Positions 1 to 6,628 are shown, counted from the stretch's first letter. The stretch: 11,913 nucleotides of DNA from Spongiibacteraceae bacterium UBA5047 (GCA_002415025.1 DIBR01000042.1:3708-15620), one strand, 5' to 3'. Program-made: numbers and translations. The notes: generated by a model not told the origin, from the letters alone.

Positions 1-506
1 ATGGCAGCAATAATTTCGGCCCCGCTTTCCGGGGAGACCGCGTACACACCCGAATGCATTTTGACACCCGCCGGTATACCCAACACCGGCACATCGCTAC
101 CCAGCCCCCGCACGATATCCCGGGCCGTCCCATCACCACCGACAAAGACAATCAAATCAACACCGAGAGTCCGCAAGGCTTTCGCTGCGCTCACGCTATC
201 TTCAGCGGTGCTGGGGTCGGACGCGGCACGACCAATCGCAACAAAAGGCAACCCGGCCTGTGCAGCGGCATCGCCCCCCATTTCGCCATCAAACCCGAAT
301 AGCTCAAGGCCTGTCGCGCACGATTGTTTGAGAGCCCGCAGAGCCCGTACACAGCGCTGCAGCGCCCGCTGTTCAACACCCGCCGCCAAGGCCTGCGCTG
401 CCGCCCCGCCGTCGCTGCCCTTAAGCGCCGCCGGGCCACCCACACCCGCGTAAGGGTTGACCACCAGACCAAGACGAAAGACCCGGGGTTGCTGCTCAGA
501 CGTCAT
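1..506 (-). CDS. ATP-NAD kinase family protein, N-terminal part (cut by window edge)
   Basis: The open frame starts with ATG at 506 and runs without a stop to base 1, giving the first 168 residues; the C-terminal half lies outside the window. The N-terminus (residues 12-20, LGLVVNPYA) is a Rossmann-like opening. Residues 123-130 read GGDGTARD, the nucleotide-binding GGDGT motif of NAD kinases and diacylglycerol kinases. It is followed by GIPAGVKMHSGVYAVSP (143-159), typical of the COG3199-type NAD kinase-like family rather than canonical NadK. Family members are predicted to phosphorylate NAD or a related small molecule in the cytoplasm; the exact substrate is not shown by the sequence. It is divergent from the PA1571-family gene at 635, a pairing I recall from Pseudomonas (PA1571/PA1572). 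There is no strong Shine-Dalgarno sequence before the ATG. A plus-strand open frame over the same bases is judged a shadow. Confidence 0.85.
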   Translation of the reverse strand, partial: MTSEQQPRVFRLGLVVNPYAGVGGPAALKGSDGGAAAQALAAGVEQRALQRCVRALRALKQSCATGLELFGFDGEMGGDAAAQAGLPFVAIGRAASDPSTAEDSVSAAKALRTLGVDLIVFVGGDGTARDIVRGLGSDVPVLGIPAGVKMHSGVYAVSPESGAEIIAA

Positions 507-532
507 AAGTAATTTCCCGCATCGAATTTCAA

Positions 533-597
533 GGCAATTATTGCCAGACTTAGTGAAGCAACCATGACATTAATCTGTAATATGGTAGTGTTAATGT
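533..597. promoter_or_regulatory. Divergent intergenic region with two inverted repeats
   Basis: The 128-base gap between the NAD kinase-like gene (minus) and the small gene at 635 (plus) is AT-rich. It holds a 13-base near-perfect palindrome, GGCAATTATTGCC (533-545), with six-base arms around one base. It also holds a seven-base inverted repeat, ACATTAA (567-573) and TTAATGT (591-597), separated by 17 bases. A TAATAT box at 578-583 between these arms could be a -10 element for the plus strand, but no good -35 lies at the right distance. The palindromes may be operator sites; no regulator can be named from the sequence. Symmetry in AT-rich DNA can also arise by chance. Confidence 0.35.
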
Positions 598-634
598 TCG
601 CAATGAAGCAGAAAGAAGGAGGCAAAAACCACCC

Positions 635-844
635 ATGACTGTGACGCGCAAGCAGGTACAACTCAAAGACAGCACGGCACTTGAAAGCTACTTTCAAGGC
701 GCTATTGTCGACGAAAACGGTCGCGAAATACCGATCACCCGCGACATGATCACAGAGGCCTGTGACACTCTCGAAGCGCAGCGTATCAGACATTCATTCA
801 GCCAAAAGCGTGTTGACTCCGAGAGCAACAAGCGCTTTTCCTGA
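635..844 (+). CDS. PA1571-family small conserved protein
   Basis: This 69-residue protein has the block VDENGREIPITRDMITEACD (residues 26-45). It closely resembles the core of the small gammaproteobacterial family named after Pseudomonas PA1571 ('..IIDADGREVPITEAMIQQAC..' as I recall it). No function is known for the family. It has no signal peptide or membrane segment and is rich in charged residues. An AAGGAGG ribosome-binding site at 616-622 sits 12 bases before the ATG, strong but at a slightly long distance. The last 51 bases (794-844) overlap the end of pdxB on the opposite strand, so the basic, polar C-terminal tail (from about residue 54) is also antisense to the PdxB C-terminus. The divergent NAD kinase-like neighbour suggests a conserved functional link, but that is inference. 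Confidence 0.75.
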   Translation: MTVTRKQVQLKDSTALESYFQGAIVDENGREIPITRDMITEACDTLEAQRIRHSFSQKRVDSESNKRFS

Positions 845-1948
845 TTCACCCCGCAGTTTTTCTTCGCCACTATGGCCGAGCCCGCTGAGCCGAGCACAAG
901 CCACTTCGCGCCGGACGGGATAGCGTCTGCGCAGAGTATCAAATTCAAGGCCCGGATCCTCTGATCTCATCGCTTGTCGCAAACGCTTATCGTCCGCACG
1001 TACGTCGTAGACACCGAGTACAACCGCCCTCACAAGCTCCGCTACTGTTTCCGCATGAGCAATATCGACACAGGGCGCCTCCACCATCGGCGGTACGAGC
1101 ACGGGTAGCGGCACGCCCCTGAAATCAGACAGTGCCCGCGCAACCTGCAAAAGCCCCTTCCACTTCCCGTCCTGGCTGTAACCTGCAATGTGCGGCGTTG
1201 CGATTGCGCACTCTGCCAACAGCTCGGCCGAAATCGCCGGCTCATGCTCCCAGACATCCAGTACCAGCCGGATATCGGGCCGGGCCTTAACGGCATCGAG
1301 CAGAACCTCTGTTGCCAAGACCTCGCCCCGGCCTGCATTCAGCAGCACGGCATTTTTCGGTAGACGTACCAGCTGTTCCAGTGACAGCAGGTGCCGGGTC
1401 GGAAAATTACCGGTCAGCGTCAGCGGCGTATGCAGGCTGACAAAATCGCATGCCAGCACATCGTCCAGCGTGCCGAGAACCGGGCACTGCGCGGGCGTCA
1501 ATAAGGGGTCGCAGGCAACACAATCAATGCCCAGCGCTTGCAAGCGACGATGCAGACGGGAGCCGACATTGCCGTACCCGACAATCCCCACCCGCCCGCC
1601 GTCGAGCAGGCGCTCGAGAACAGAAGGCATCGCACACATCGCACTCAGACAGTAATCCACCACTGAGTCCGCATTGCTGCCAGGAGCGCTGCACCAGCGA
1701 ATACCCTTTTGCTCCAGCCAGTGTATATCCAGGTGATCCGTTCCAATCGTGGTGGAACCCACAAACTCTACCTGCGAGCCTTCCAGCAGGGCAGCATTCA
1801 CAGTAGTCACCGAACGCACCAGCAATGCGTCGGCCTGCCTCACCTCGTGGGCACGCAAATCCCGGCCGCGAAATAATCGTACTTCACCGAGCGGAGCCAG
1901 CAACTGCTCCGCGCCGGGAATGTTTTCATCTACCAGAATCAGGGTCAT
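794..1948 (-). CDS. pdxB: Erythronate-4-phosphate dehydrogenase
   Basis: PdxB oxidises 4-phospho-D-erythronate to 2-oxo-3-hydroxy-4-phosphobutanoate, using a tightly bound NAD, in the DXP-dependent pathway to pyridoxal 5'-phosphate. The 384-residue protein matches the family length (about 380). It opens with ILVDENIPGAEQL. It carries the NAD-binding GIVGYGNVGS (121-130) and the D-2-hydroxyacid dehydrogenase catalytic set: R207 in NAGRGE, E236 in WEHEP and H253 in TPHIAGYS. The C-terminal PdxB-specific dimerisation region has VYDVRADD (313-320) and EFDTLRRRYPVRRE (335-348). The ATG overlaps the stop of the upstream exonuclease gene (ATGA). A GGAGAG ribosome-binding site lies nine bases before it inside that gene, so it is the last gene of the 3970-to-794 operon and probably translationally coupled. 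Its 3' end overlaps the convergent PA1571-family gene. Confidence 0.96.
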   Translation of the reverse strand: MTLILVDENIPGAEQLLAPLGEVRLFRGRDLRAHEVRQADALLVRSVTTVNAALLEGSQVEFVGSTTIGTDHLDIHWLEQKGIRWCSAPGSNADSVVDYCLSAMCAMPSVLERLLDGGRVGIVGYGNVGSRLHRRLQALGIDCVACDPLLTPAQCPVLGTLDDVLACDFVSLHTPLTLTGNFPTRHLLSLEQLVRLPKNAVLLNAGRGEVLATEVLLDAVKARPDIRLVLDVWEHEPAISAELLAECAIATPHIAGYSQDGKWKGLLQVARALSDFRGVPLPVLVPPMVEAPCVDIAHAETVAELVRAVVLGVYDVRADDKRLRQAMRSEDPGLEFDTLRRRYPVRREVACARLSGLGHSGEEKLRGESGKALVALGVNTLLAE

Positions 1949-2853
1949 GCGACGCAGCTCTCCAGATCGCGCTCAATAGACAGACTCCAGCGCGGGCTGC
2001 AACCCAGTTGCTGCAGATAGTCACTCAGACCGCCACTTGTTATCCGATAGGAAAAAGCGCGACTGCTTCTGGCCTTGATCGCCCTGTCATTGAGGCCGGT
2101 TAGCTGCCGCGCCAGTAATAATTGCTCACGATTATCCCTGAGCGCTTGCTGGATGCGTTTTGCGGAACGCAGACCGCTGGCCGGCAACAGCTCGAGATTG
2201 CGGTATATGCCCTCAATATCACCATAAGCCGTGAGCAGGCGGGTGGCACTCAGTTTGCCGATGCCGGGCACGCCGGGAATGGCATCAATACTGTCACCCA
2301 TAAGCGCAAGCCAGTCGGCCACCTGATGGACTTTAATCTGCTGCTGGTTTTCCCACTCCGCCTTACGCAAGCGCCGTGCACCCGCGTAGTCCCACCACTC
2401 GTCCTGTTCTGCGCTCATAACCTGAGCCAGATCTTTATCGCGGCTCACTACAGTCACCGGTAATTCGTCGCGCCGTGCCAGACGTGCAGCCGAGGCAATG
2501 TAATCATCGGCTTCGTAGTTCGCACAGGCATAACTTTTGATACCCACGAGTTCAGTGATCCGGCGACAGGCATCAAGCTGGAAGGCCAATGCCTCGTCCG
2601 GCAAGGCCCGGTTGCTTTTATAATCGGCATAGAGCTCATGGCGAAATCCGCTGCCCAGACTTTCGTCAAAAGCCGCCATTAAAAAAGACGGGCGCACTTC
2701 ATTGATAAAGTTAACCAGAAAGCGGGTGTAGCCGTGAACTGCATTCAGGGAATAACCCTGTTCGCTAAACCAGCGATCAGGCATTGAAAAGTAGGCGCGA
2801 AAAATATAAATCGACGCATCAATGCAGAACAGGCGCGCTTCACTACGCTCCAA
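1945..2853 (-). CDS. xni: 5'-3' exonuclease / flap endonuclease, Xni (ExoIX)-like
   Basis: This is a stand-alone relative of the 5' nuclease domain of DNA polymerase I; such proteins act on flap or single-stranded 5' ends during DNA repair and replication. The 302 residues contain the full acidic metal-binding set: D12 (FCIDASIYIFRAYF), D63 (AFDES), E114/D116/D117 (YEADDYIAS), D139/D141 (SRDKD), and D187/D190 (GDSIDAIPGVPGIGK). The last leads into the helix-3-turn-helix DNA-binding fold. Arg/Lys in ADYKSNR (76-82) match the substrate-contacting region. E. coli Xni lacks some of the acidic residues found in Pol I; this protein appears to keep them, so the symbol xni is by similarity only. The start is TTG at 2853, chosen because GGAGGT lies seven bases upstream and the next in-frame upstream triplets are GTT and a stop. 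It sits between epmC and pdxB in the operon. Confidence 0.9.
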   Translation of the reverse strand: MERSEARLFCIDASIYIFRAYFSMPDRWFSEQGYSLNAVHGYTRFLVNFINEVRPSFLMAAFDESLGSGFRHELYADYKSNRALPDEALAFQLDACRRITELVGIKSYACANYEADDYIASAARLARRDELPVTVVSRDKDLAQVMSAEQDEWWDYAGARRLRKAEWENQQQIKVHQVADWLALMGDSIDAIPGVPGIGKLSATRLLTAYGDIEGIYRNLELLPASGLRSAKRIQQALRDNREQLLLARQLTGLNDRAIKARSSRAFSYRITSGGLSDYLQQLGCSPRWSLSIERDLESCVA

Positions 2854-2856
2854 AAC

Positions 2857-3477
2857 TCACACCTCCAACTGACTGCACAGAGCTTGAAGGTGCAGCGCAC
2901 TACATGGCTCATCAGGCATCTGCCCTGAAAATGCATACCGTAATGCCTGCTCAAACCGGGCCGCTCTGGGCGGCAACCCCGCACTAAGGTAGCGGCGGGC
3001 TTGCTGCCAGACGGCCAGTTGAAAGCCAAAAGGATCCGCAACCTCGCCGTTGAGATTGTCAATGCTGACCTGAAACCGCAGACCCGCAGCCCGGCTGAAG
3101 GCCCACTCTATCGCCTGAGGTTTGACTTCAACTCGCTGAAATTCTCGCTGTTGCTCGCAATCGCGACCGTCTGCGGCGTACCAGTAACCAAAGTCCGGGA
3201 GCAGGCGCCTCTCCGGCCCTGCCAGACACCAGTGTGCAATTTCGTGCAAGGCGCTGGCGGGATAATCTGCCCTGCTGAATATACGGTGTCTTTCGGCCTT
3301 CGAGCTGGCCGGGGCGTAGTATGGTTCATCGGCCCCGGACACCAACTCTGTGCGCTCACGCCAATAAAATTCGCGATGAAATACATCGACTATCCGCGCC
3401 AAAACAGACTCGTCAGAAGTGGGCTCAAGCCCGCTCAATGTGTACCGGCGCGAGTCCGTTAACGCCGCGTCAAACAT
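2857..3477 (-). CDS. epmC: Elongation factor P hydroxylase
   Basis: EpmC (YfcM) hydroxylates the beta-lysylated lysine of translation elongation factor P, the last step of the EpmA/EpmB/EpmC modification. The 206 residues align with the E. coli protein (182 residues) through GADEPYYAPA (48-57), the metal-binding HEIAHWCLAG (78-87, H78/E79/H82), DFGYWYAADGRD (95-106), VEVKPQAIEW (116-125) and VSIDNLNG. E117 in VEVKPQ is a likely further metal ligand. The N-terminus is about 20 residues longer than the E. coli form, so an internal start is possible. The ATG at 3477 overlaps the end of the upstream gene by eight bases, which favours coupling. The stop is followed by GTT and then the TTG start of the exonuclease in the same reading frame. 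epmA and epmB are not in the window. Confidence 0.94.
   Translation of the reverse strand: MFDAALTDSRRYTLSGLEPTSDESVLARIVDVFHREFYWRERTELVSGADEPYYAPASSKAERHRIFSRADYPASALHEIAHWCLAGPERRLLPDFGYWYAADGRDCEQQREFQRVEVKPQAIEWAFSRAAGLRFQVSIDNLNGEVADPFGFQLAVWQQARRYLSAGLPPRAARFEQALRYAFSGQMPDEPCSALHLQALCSQLEV
2861..2866 (-). promoter_or_regulatory. Ribosome-binding site that sets the exonuclease TTG start
   Basis: The minus strand reads GGAGGT here, within the last codons of epmC and seven bases before the TTG at 2853. This is an ideal Shine-Dalgarno match at an ideal distance. It is the main reason for accepting the rare TTG initiation codon for the exonuclease. It also suggests that translation through the end of epmC could affect initiation. 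Confidence 0.8.
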
Positions 3478-3970
3478 TGAATCGCAGGCTCAGTTCGTCG
3501 TCTCGCTGGCTGCCGGAAGCAAGAATGGGTGCCAGCGACTGCAGCTGCTGCCGGTAGTCTTCACTGAGCAGGTCACCCGCACTGAGCAAATGCTCCAGAT
3601 ACGCCTGTTCCACACTCAAGCTTGAGTCGATGTACGCGGAATTCGCCACATAAACCCATGCCCAGCGACTACCGGACGCAACGGACACTTCAAACAACTC
3701 ACGGCTGTAACGCACCGGTGTCCCTTCGTAGGGGTCCATCATCGCTATATCGATACCTTCGGCCAGTTCGTACAGCACGCCCTGCACTTCACACCCCGGC
3801 CCATAGCACACATTGGCGTAGCCAACGCCCTGCTTGTTGTGTGCGCGCTTGTTAAAACGCAGCACACTGTTCGCCAGTCGCGCGGGCTCGTTATGGCTGT
3901 ACGCCAGCCCGCGAGCGCGCATTCGCGCAGAATTCATATTGGAGCCGTAGGCAAAATAGTAGTCAGGCAT
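3470..3970 (-). CDS. Gamma-glutamylcyclotransferase family protein
   Basis: The 166-residue protein has the GGCT fold signature: YFAYGSN at 5-11 forms the phosphate/substrate-binding loop, and E82 in MMDPYEGTPVRY (77-88) sits where the catalytic glutamate lies. Family members release 5-oxoproline from gamma-glutamyl peptides or amines; closely related bacterial proteins have varied substrates. The substrate here cannot be told. It has no signal peptide, so it is probably cytoplasmic. It is the first gene of the minus-strand operon with epmC, the exonuclease and pdxB, and its stop overlaps the epmC start by eight bases. The ATG at 3970 begins directly at the conserved N-terminal strand (MPDYYFAYGSN), so the start is secure, although no clear ribosome-binding site precedes it. 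Confidence 0.88.
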   Translation of the reverse strand: MPDYYFAYGSNMNSARMRARGLAYSHNEPARLANSVLRFNKRAHNKQGVGYANVCYGPGCEVQGVLYELAEGIDIAMMDPYEGTPVRYSRELFEVSVASGSRWAWVYVANSAYIDSSLSVEQAYLEHLLSAGDLLSEDYRQQLQSLAPILASGSQRDDELSLRFNV

Positions 3971-4067
3971 CGATCTATGTTCAGTGATTAGGGCTAACCC
4001 GGTAACCGTGGTTTGAAACGCTATGGCGGCATTCTAACAAAATGCTTCCCCGGTAGGGGTAAATCGG

Positions 4068-4073
4068 TATACT
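4068..4073 (+). promoter_or_regulatory. Possible -10 box upstream of the 4118 gene
   Basis: TATACT lies 45 bases before the ATG at 4118, in the 147-base divergent gap 3971-4117. No convincing -35 is found 16-18 bases upstream (the site reads CTTCCC). A CCCC..GGGG hairpin-like repeat (4049-4060) lies just before it. On the minus strand the gap holds a TAGAAT box (4031-4036), which could serve the operon starting at 3970, also without a clear -35. Nothing else was recognised in the gap. Confidence 0.3.
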
Positions 4074-4117
4074 GAGCGTGTGGTTGACAGGCATTACTGT
4101 GAAATCGGGAGGCAACA

Positions 4118-4813
4118 ATGGCCCCACGTGAAGCAGCAACACCCTCGGCTAAAGTGGTTCGCTTTCCGGACAGGAAAAAGAATCGCGAACAGCATCGCAT
4201 CACCCGCATTGTGCCCGAACACGACGGGCTCTGTATCCTCTACTCACATCACGCTCTCTCACGCGAAAAGCTTTTTGCCGGCAAAATACTGTGCTGGGGA
4301 ATTCAGGAAAATGGCGAGGTTGTTGCCTTGTTGCCCTGGCTGAGCAGCGTCACGCGCTGTACCGACCTGAAAGATCCGGCGTCCGGACGCTGGGAGGGTT
4401 ATTACAACCCCGCCACCGGCGCGATTTTCGAAACAGCCCCTGCGCCCAAAATCGCCGAGCTGGAAGCCGCCCACCGCTACTACCACCAGAGTGACAGCCA
4501 AAAAGGAGCCAACGCCACGCCGGTACAGGAAATCGCTGACAATATTGGCAGTCACGCCGCCTGCATCATCGGCCAACACCTGGCACTGCATGAAGTTCAG
4601 AGTTGGCAGTTACTCGGCAATGGCGAGTTTCAGGCCATGCTGGCCGACCCCCAAAAGCAGACCAGCACACCGATTTTACCCGGCGACAGCTGTTTGTACG
4701 CCGCACAGAGTCAAGCGGGCTTTCGCTACTTCTTTCAGTACCATATAGCCAATCAGATCAAGGCCGGCGACCCGATTGCGGTGAGAGCCGTAGAGCGGCT
4801 GCTGGAGCACTGA
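4118..4813 (+). CDS. Conserved-looking protein of unknown function
   Basis: I do not recognise this 231-residue protein. Coding is well supported: ATG with GGGAGG (4107-4112) five bases upstream, a single long frame, and an end placed five bases before the convergent tusA stop. It begins with a basic, polar stretch (KVVRFPDRKKNR, residues 12-23). A compact domain follows with many aromatic residues (ILCWGIQENGEVVALLPWL, 57-75; GRWEGYYNPATGAIF, 90-104). It ends in a mixed region with FRYFFQYHIANQIKAGDP (about 201-218). There is no signal peptide, membrane helix or obvious catalytic motif. It stands alone between two opposite-strand operons, so context gives no function. Four cysteines are present but not in a clear metal-binding pattern. 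Confidence 0.7.
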   Translation: MAPREAATPSAKVVRFPDRKKNREQHRITRIVPEHDGLCILYSHHALSREKLFAGKILCWGIQENGEVVALLPWLSSVTRCTDLKDPASGRWEGYYNPATGAIFETAPAPKIAELEAAHRYYHQSDSQKGANATPVQEIADNIGSHAACIIGQHLALHEVQSWQLLGNGEFQAMLADPQKQTSTPILPGDSCLYAAQSQAGFRYFFQYHIANQIKAGDPIAVRAVERLLEH

Positions 4814-4818
4814 ATCAG

Positions 4819-5073
4819 CTATCGTTCAGCGCCCTTGCGAACCCTGTATACATAGCTATCACCTTCTTCGGCCTGATATAACAATTCATGGCCGAGGAAG
4901 TTGCAAAACTTGGGGATATCGCGGGTTGTTGCGGGGTCGGTGGCCAGGATTTCGACGGTTTCACCCACGGCCATATCGCGAATCTTGCTGTGCAACAGCA
5001 TGACCGGCTCGGGGCAAAAAAGGCCCGAGGTGTCGAGTTGGCTATCGCATTCATGCATGGCGGGTACGGTCAT
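4819..5073 (-). CDS. tusA: Sulfurtransferase TusA
   Basis: TusA takes persulfide sulfur from the cysteine desulfurase IscS and passes it through TusBCD/TusE to MnmA for 2-thiouridine formation at the tRNA wobble position; it also feeds sulfur to other pathways. The 84-residue product has LDTSGLFCPEPVM with the active-site Cys20, then VGETVEILATDPATTRDIP and a FCNFLGHELL segment, all close to E. coli TusA. The start chosen is ATG at 5073. A TTG three codons upstream (5082) and an ATG five codons downstream (5058) are alternatives, and none has a clear ribosome-binding site. It lies 67 bases after yheU on the same strand, so it is probably the last gene of that operon or has its own promoter. 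It converges with the 4118 gene with only five bases between stops. Confidence 0.95.
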   Translation of the reverse strand: MTVPAMHECDSQLDTSGLFCPEPVMLLHSKIRDMAVGETVEILATDPATTRDIPKFCNFLGHELLYQAEEGDSYVYRVRKGAER

Positions 5074-5140
5074 AACAGGCAATTATCTATACAGAAGAGT
5101 ACACAGAGAGGCGTTTATTGTCCGGATTGACCAAGTGAAA

Positions 5141-5383
5141 TCAATCCCTGGGAATCACCGACCAGGATTCGGTCTCGGGAGAAAAAGCAATGGCGGCACG
5201 TTTTTCTTCCAGCGCTTTACGCAGGTTGGCCGCCTTCTCCTCGGTAGTAAGCTCCACGTCACCGTAATCGGTGCCGTCGCGAGTCACCAGCTCTTCAATC
5301 AGGCCGTCAAGCGCTTCGGGAGTGAGTTTCTGCCAGGGGATTTCGAGCATATCGGCAGAATCGTTGGCGGAGGGCTCACTCAT
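5141..5383 (-). CDS. yheU: YheU family (UPF0270) small protein
   Basis: The 80-residue product carries IPWQKLTPEALDGLIEELV followed by TRDGTDYGDVELTTEEK and ends in VIPRD. This matches E. coli YheU (IPWQDLSPETL..LREGTDYGEHE..IMPR) along its length. The family is widespread in gammaproteobacteria and has no established function. The ATG at 5383 overlaps the stop of the upstream methyltransferase gene (ATGA), indicating coupling. An internal ATG at 5350 would give MLEIPWQ, nearer the usual YheU N-terminus, so the first 11 residues are uncertain. It is soluble, acidic and probably helical. tusA follows 67 bases downstream. Confidence 0.9.
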   Translation of the reverse strand: MSEPSANDSADMLEIPWQKLTPEALDGLIEELVTRDGTDYGDVELTTEEKAANLRKALEEKRAAIAFSPETESWSVIPRD

Positions 5384-6225
5384 TCCACGGCCGGTTTAAC
5401 AAATTTCAGCGTCATCCGGTCGCTTTCGCCTATGGCAAGGTATTTCATTTTGTCCTGCTCGCCCAAACGCAGGCTTGGTGGCAAAGTCCAGACCCCTTTC
5501 GGATGGTTAGCTTCATCGAGTGGATTCGCATTGATTTCCGAACGCGCAATCAAACGAAAACCTGCCCGGGTCGCCAGTTCAATAACTTTTTGTTCGGTAA
5601 CGTAACCACTGCTAATCATATCGTCGAGGCTGGTACCGGGTTTTGCCCTGTGCTCAACCACGCCGAATATGCCACCGGGCTTAAGCGCTTCAAAAGACGA
5701 GCTGAAAACTGCGTCTGCGGTACCGGCTTTCATCCAGTTGTGAACATTGCGAAAGGTCAACACACGATCCGCAGTGCCGGGTGAAATCATGCGCTTGAAC
5801 TTTGGCGGCTGCAGAACAGACACAACAACCGCATCGTAAATACGCGGATATTCTGCAAGCTTTTCCTTGTAAGCCGCCAGTGACTTGCGATAGTAGGCGA
5901 TATCACTGTTCGGGTCGAAATGCGCTGCATATAAAGCACCGCAAGAGCGCAGAACAGGCGCCAGAATCTCGGTATACCAACCGCCACCCGGCCAAATTTC
6001 TACCACGGTGTGACACGGCTCTACTTCAAAAAATGCCAGCGTTTCAGTGGGGTGACGGTACTCATCGCGCATACGATTTGCGTGGCTGCGATGTTCAGCC
6101 GCTTCCATATCCGACCACTGCGGACGCGCAGGCTGGATACAGGCAACAAGACCCGCAACGATGGCAACGATAATACTGATCTGGATAACAGCTTTATTAT
6201 TTTGATATTGCACTGTGTTATTCAC
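5380..6225 (-). CDS. Predicted SAM-dependent methyltransferase with lipoprotein signal
   Basis: The 281-residue protein resembles the predicted methyltransferase group COG4798. Motif I of the class I SAM-binding fold is at about 74-84 (VVEIWPGGGWY), followed by TEILAPVL. Later conserved parts include VLTFRNVHNWM, LKPGGIFGVVEHRA and a C-terminal GVWTLPPSL. The N-terminus (13-28) is hydrophobic and ends in LVAC (26-29), a lipobox, so Cys29 would be lipidated and the enzyme would sit on the outside of the inner membrane or the inner face of the outer membrane. That is odd because SAM is cytoplasmic; the substrate is unknown. The start is GTG at 6225, with a GGA-type ribosome-binding site overlapping the stop of the upstream gene. 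The stop overlaps the yheU start. A cytoplasmic form from an internal start cannot be excluded. Confidence 0.85.
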   Translation of the reverse strand: MNNTVQYQNNKAVIQISIIVAIVAGLVACIQPARPQWSDMEAAEHRSHANRMRDEYRHPTETLAFFEVEPCHTVVEIWPGGGWYTEILAPVLRSCGALYAAHFDPNSDIAYYRKSLAAYKEKLAEYPRIYDAVVVSVLQPPKFKRMISPGTADRVLTFRNVHNWMKAGTADAVFSSSFEALKPGGIFGVVEHRAKPGTSLDDMISSGYVTEQKVIELATRAGFRLIARSEINANPLDEANHPKGVWTLPPSLRLGEQDKMKYLAIGESDRMTLKFVKPAVE

Positions 6226-6231
6226 TTAACA

Positions 6232-6534
6232 CTATCCATTTAACAACGACTCAACATGACTGACTTTATCTTCCATCGACTGCTCCCGATCGGTACGGGT
6301 GGCAATCTTTACGGTACTACTGATACGCGGCGCACCCATTTCATGTACCCGCATATGGCAGCGTTTTACAACGTCCATTACGCTGTCCCACTCGCCCTCG
6401 ATATTGGTTCCGAAGGCATGTAGGCTGTGCTTTAACTTGGCGTCCTGCAGCAAGCGCTGACATTCGGCAATGTATCCAGATAACGAGATGTCGGCTCCGG
6501 CGGGAATAATACAGAAATCGACTATCACTCGCAT
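6232..6534 (-). CDS. MTH1187-family thiamine-binding protein
   Basis: The 100-residue protein fits the MTH1187 / YkoF-like family (UPF0045, PF01910). It has an N-terminal strand RVIVDFCIIP with GADISLSGYIAECQRLL, a central HAFGTNIEGEWDSVMDVVKR and a C-terminal RISSTVKIATRTDRE. Members form ferredoxin-like oligomers; some bind thiamine or its hydroxymethylpyrimidine part, so it may be a thiamine-related binding or sensing protein. The ligand is inferred from the family, not seen. AAGGGTGG precedes the ATG at a good distance. Six bases separate its stop from the GTG of the methyltransferase, making it the first gene of the minus-strand set that continues to tusA. No other thiamine gene or TPP riboswitch is visible nearby. 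Confidence 0.88.
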   Translation of the reverse strand: MRVIVDFCIIPAGADISLSGYIAECQRLLQDAKLKHSLHAFGTNIEGEWDSVMDVVKRCHMRVHEMGAPRISSTVKIATRTDREQSMEDKVSHVESLLNG

Positions 6535-6591
6535 TTGGCCACCCTTTCAAATATCCCGTAAAAGAGCTTAGATATCAAGAAGTAAACCTAC

Positions 6592-6597
6592 TATACT
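6592..6597. promoter_or_regulatory. Possible shared -10 region between divergent genes
   Basis: The 94-base gap 6535-6628 is AT-rich and contains TATACT on the plus strand at 6592-6597, 32 bases before the GTG of the ACT-domain gene. The minus strand across 6590-6595 reads TATAGT, 56 bases before the thiamine-binding gene. Either could be a -10 box. Neither has a convincing -35 at 16-18 bases, so this is a weak call. Confidence 0.35.
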
Positions 6598-6628
6598 CGA
6601 TTAGAGAATCAAGTATCAGGACCATTTT

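Noticed and set aside
1..453. Open plus-strand frame of 150 residues at the window start
   Set aside because: The minus strand carries the GGDGT-containing NAD kinase-like protein across the same bases; the plus frame is Pro/Ala/Ser-rich noise.
4084..4089. Perfect TTGACA before the gene at 4118
   Set aside because: No -10 box lies 16-18 bases downstream, and transcription would start inside the gene.
4901..5605. Plus-strand open frame of 234 residues
   Set aside because: It lies opposite tusA, yheU and the methyltransferase, all recognised, and has no family features.
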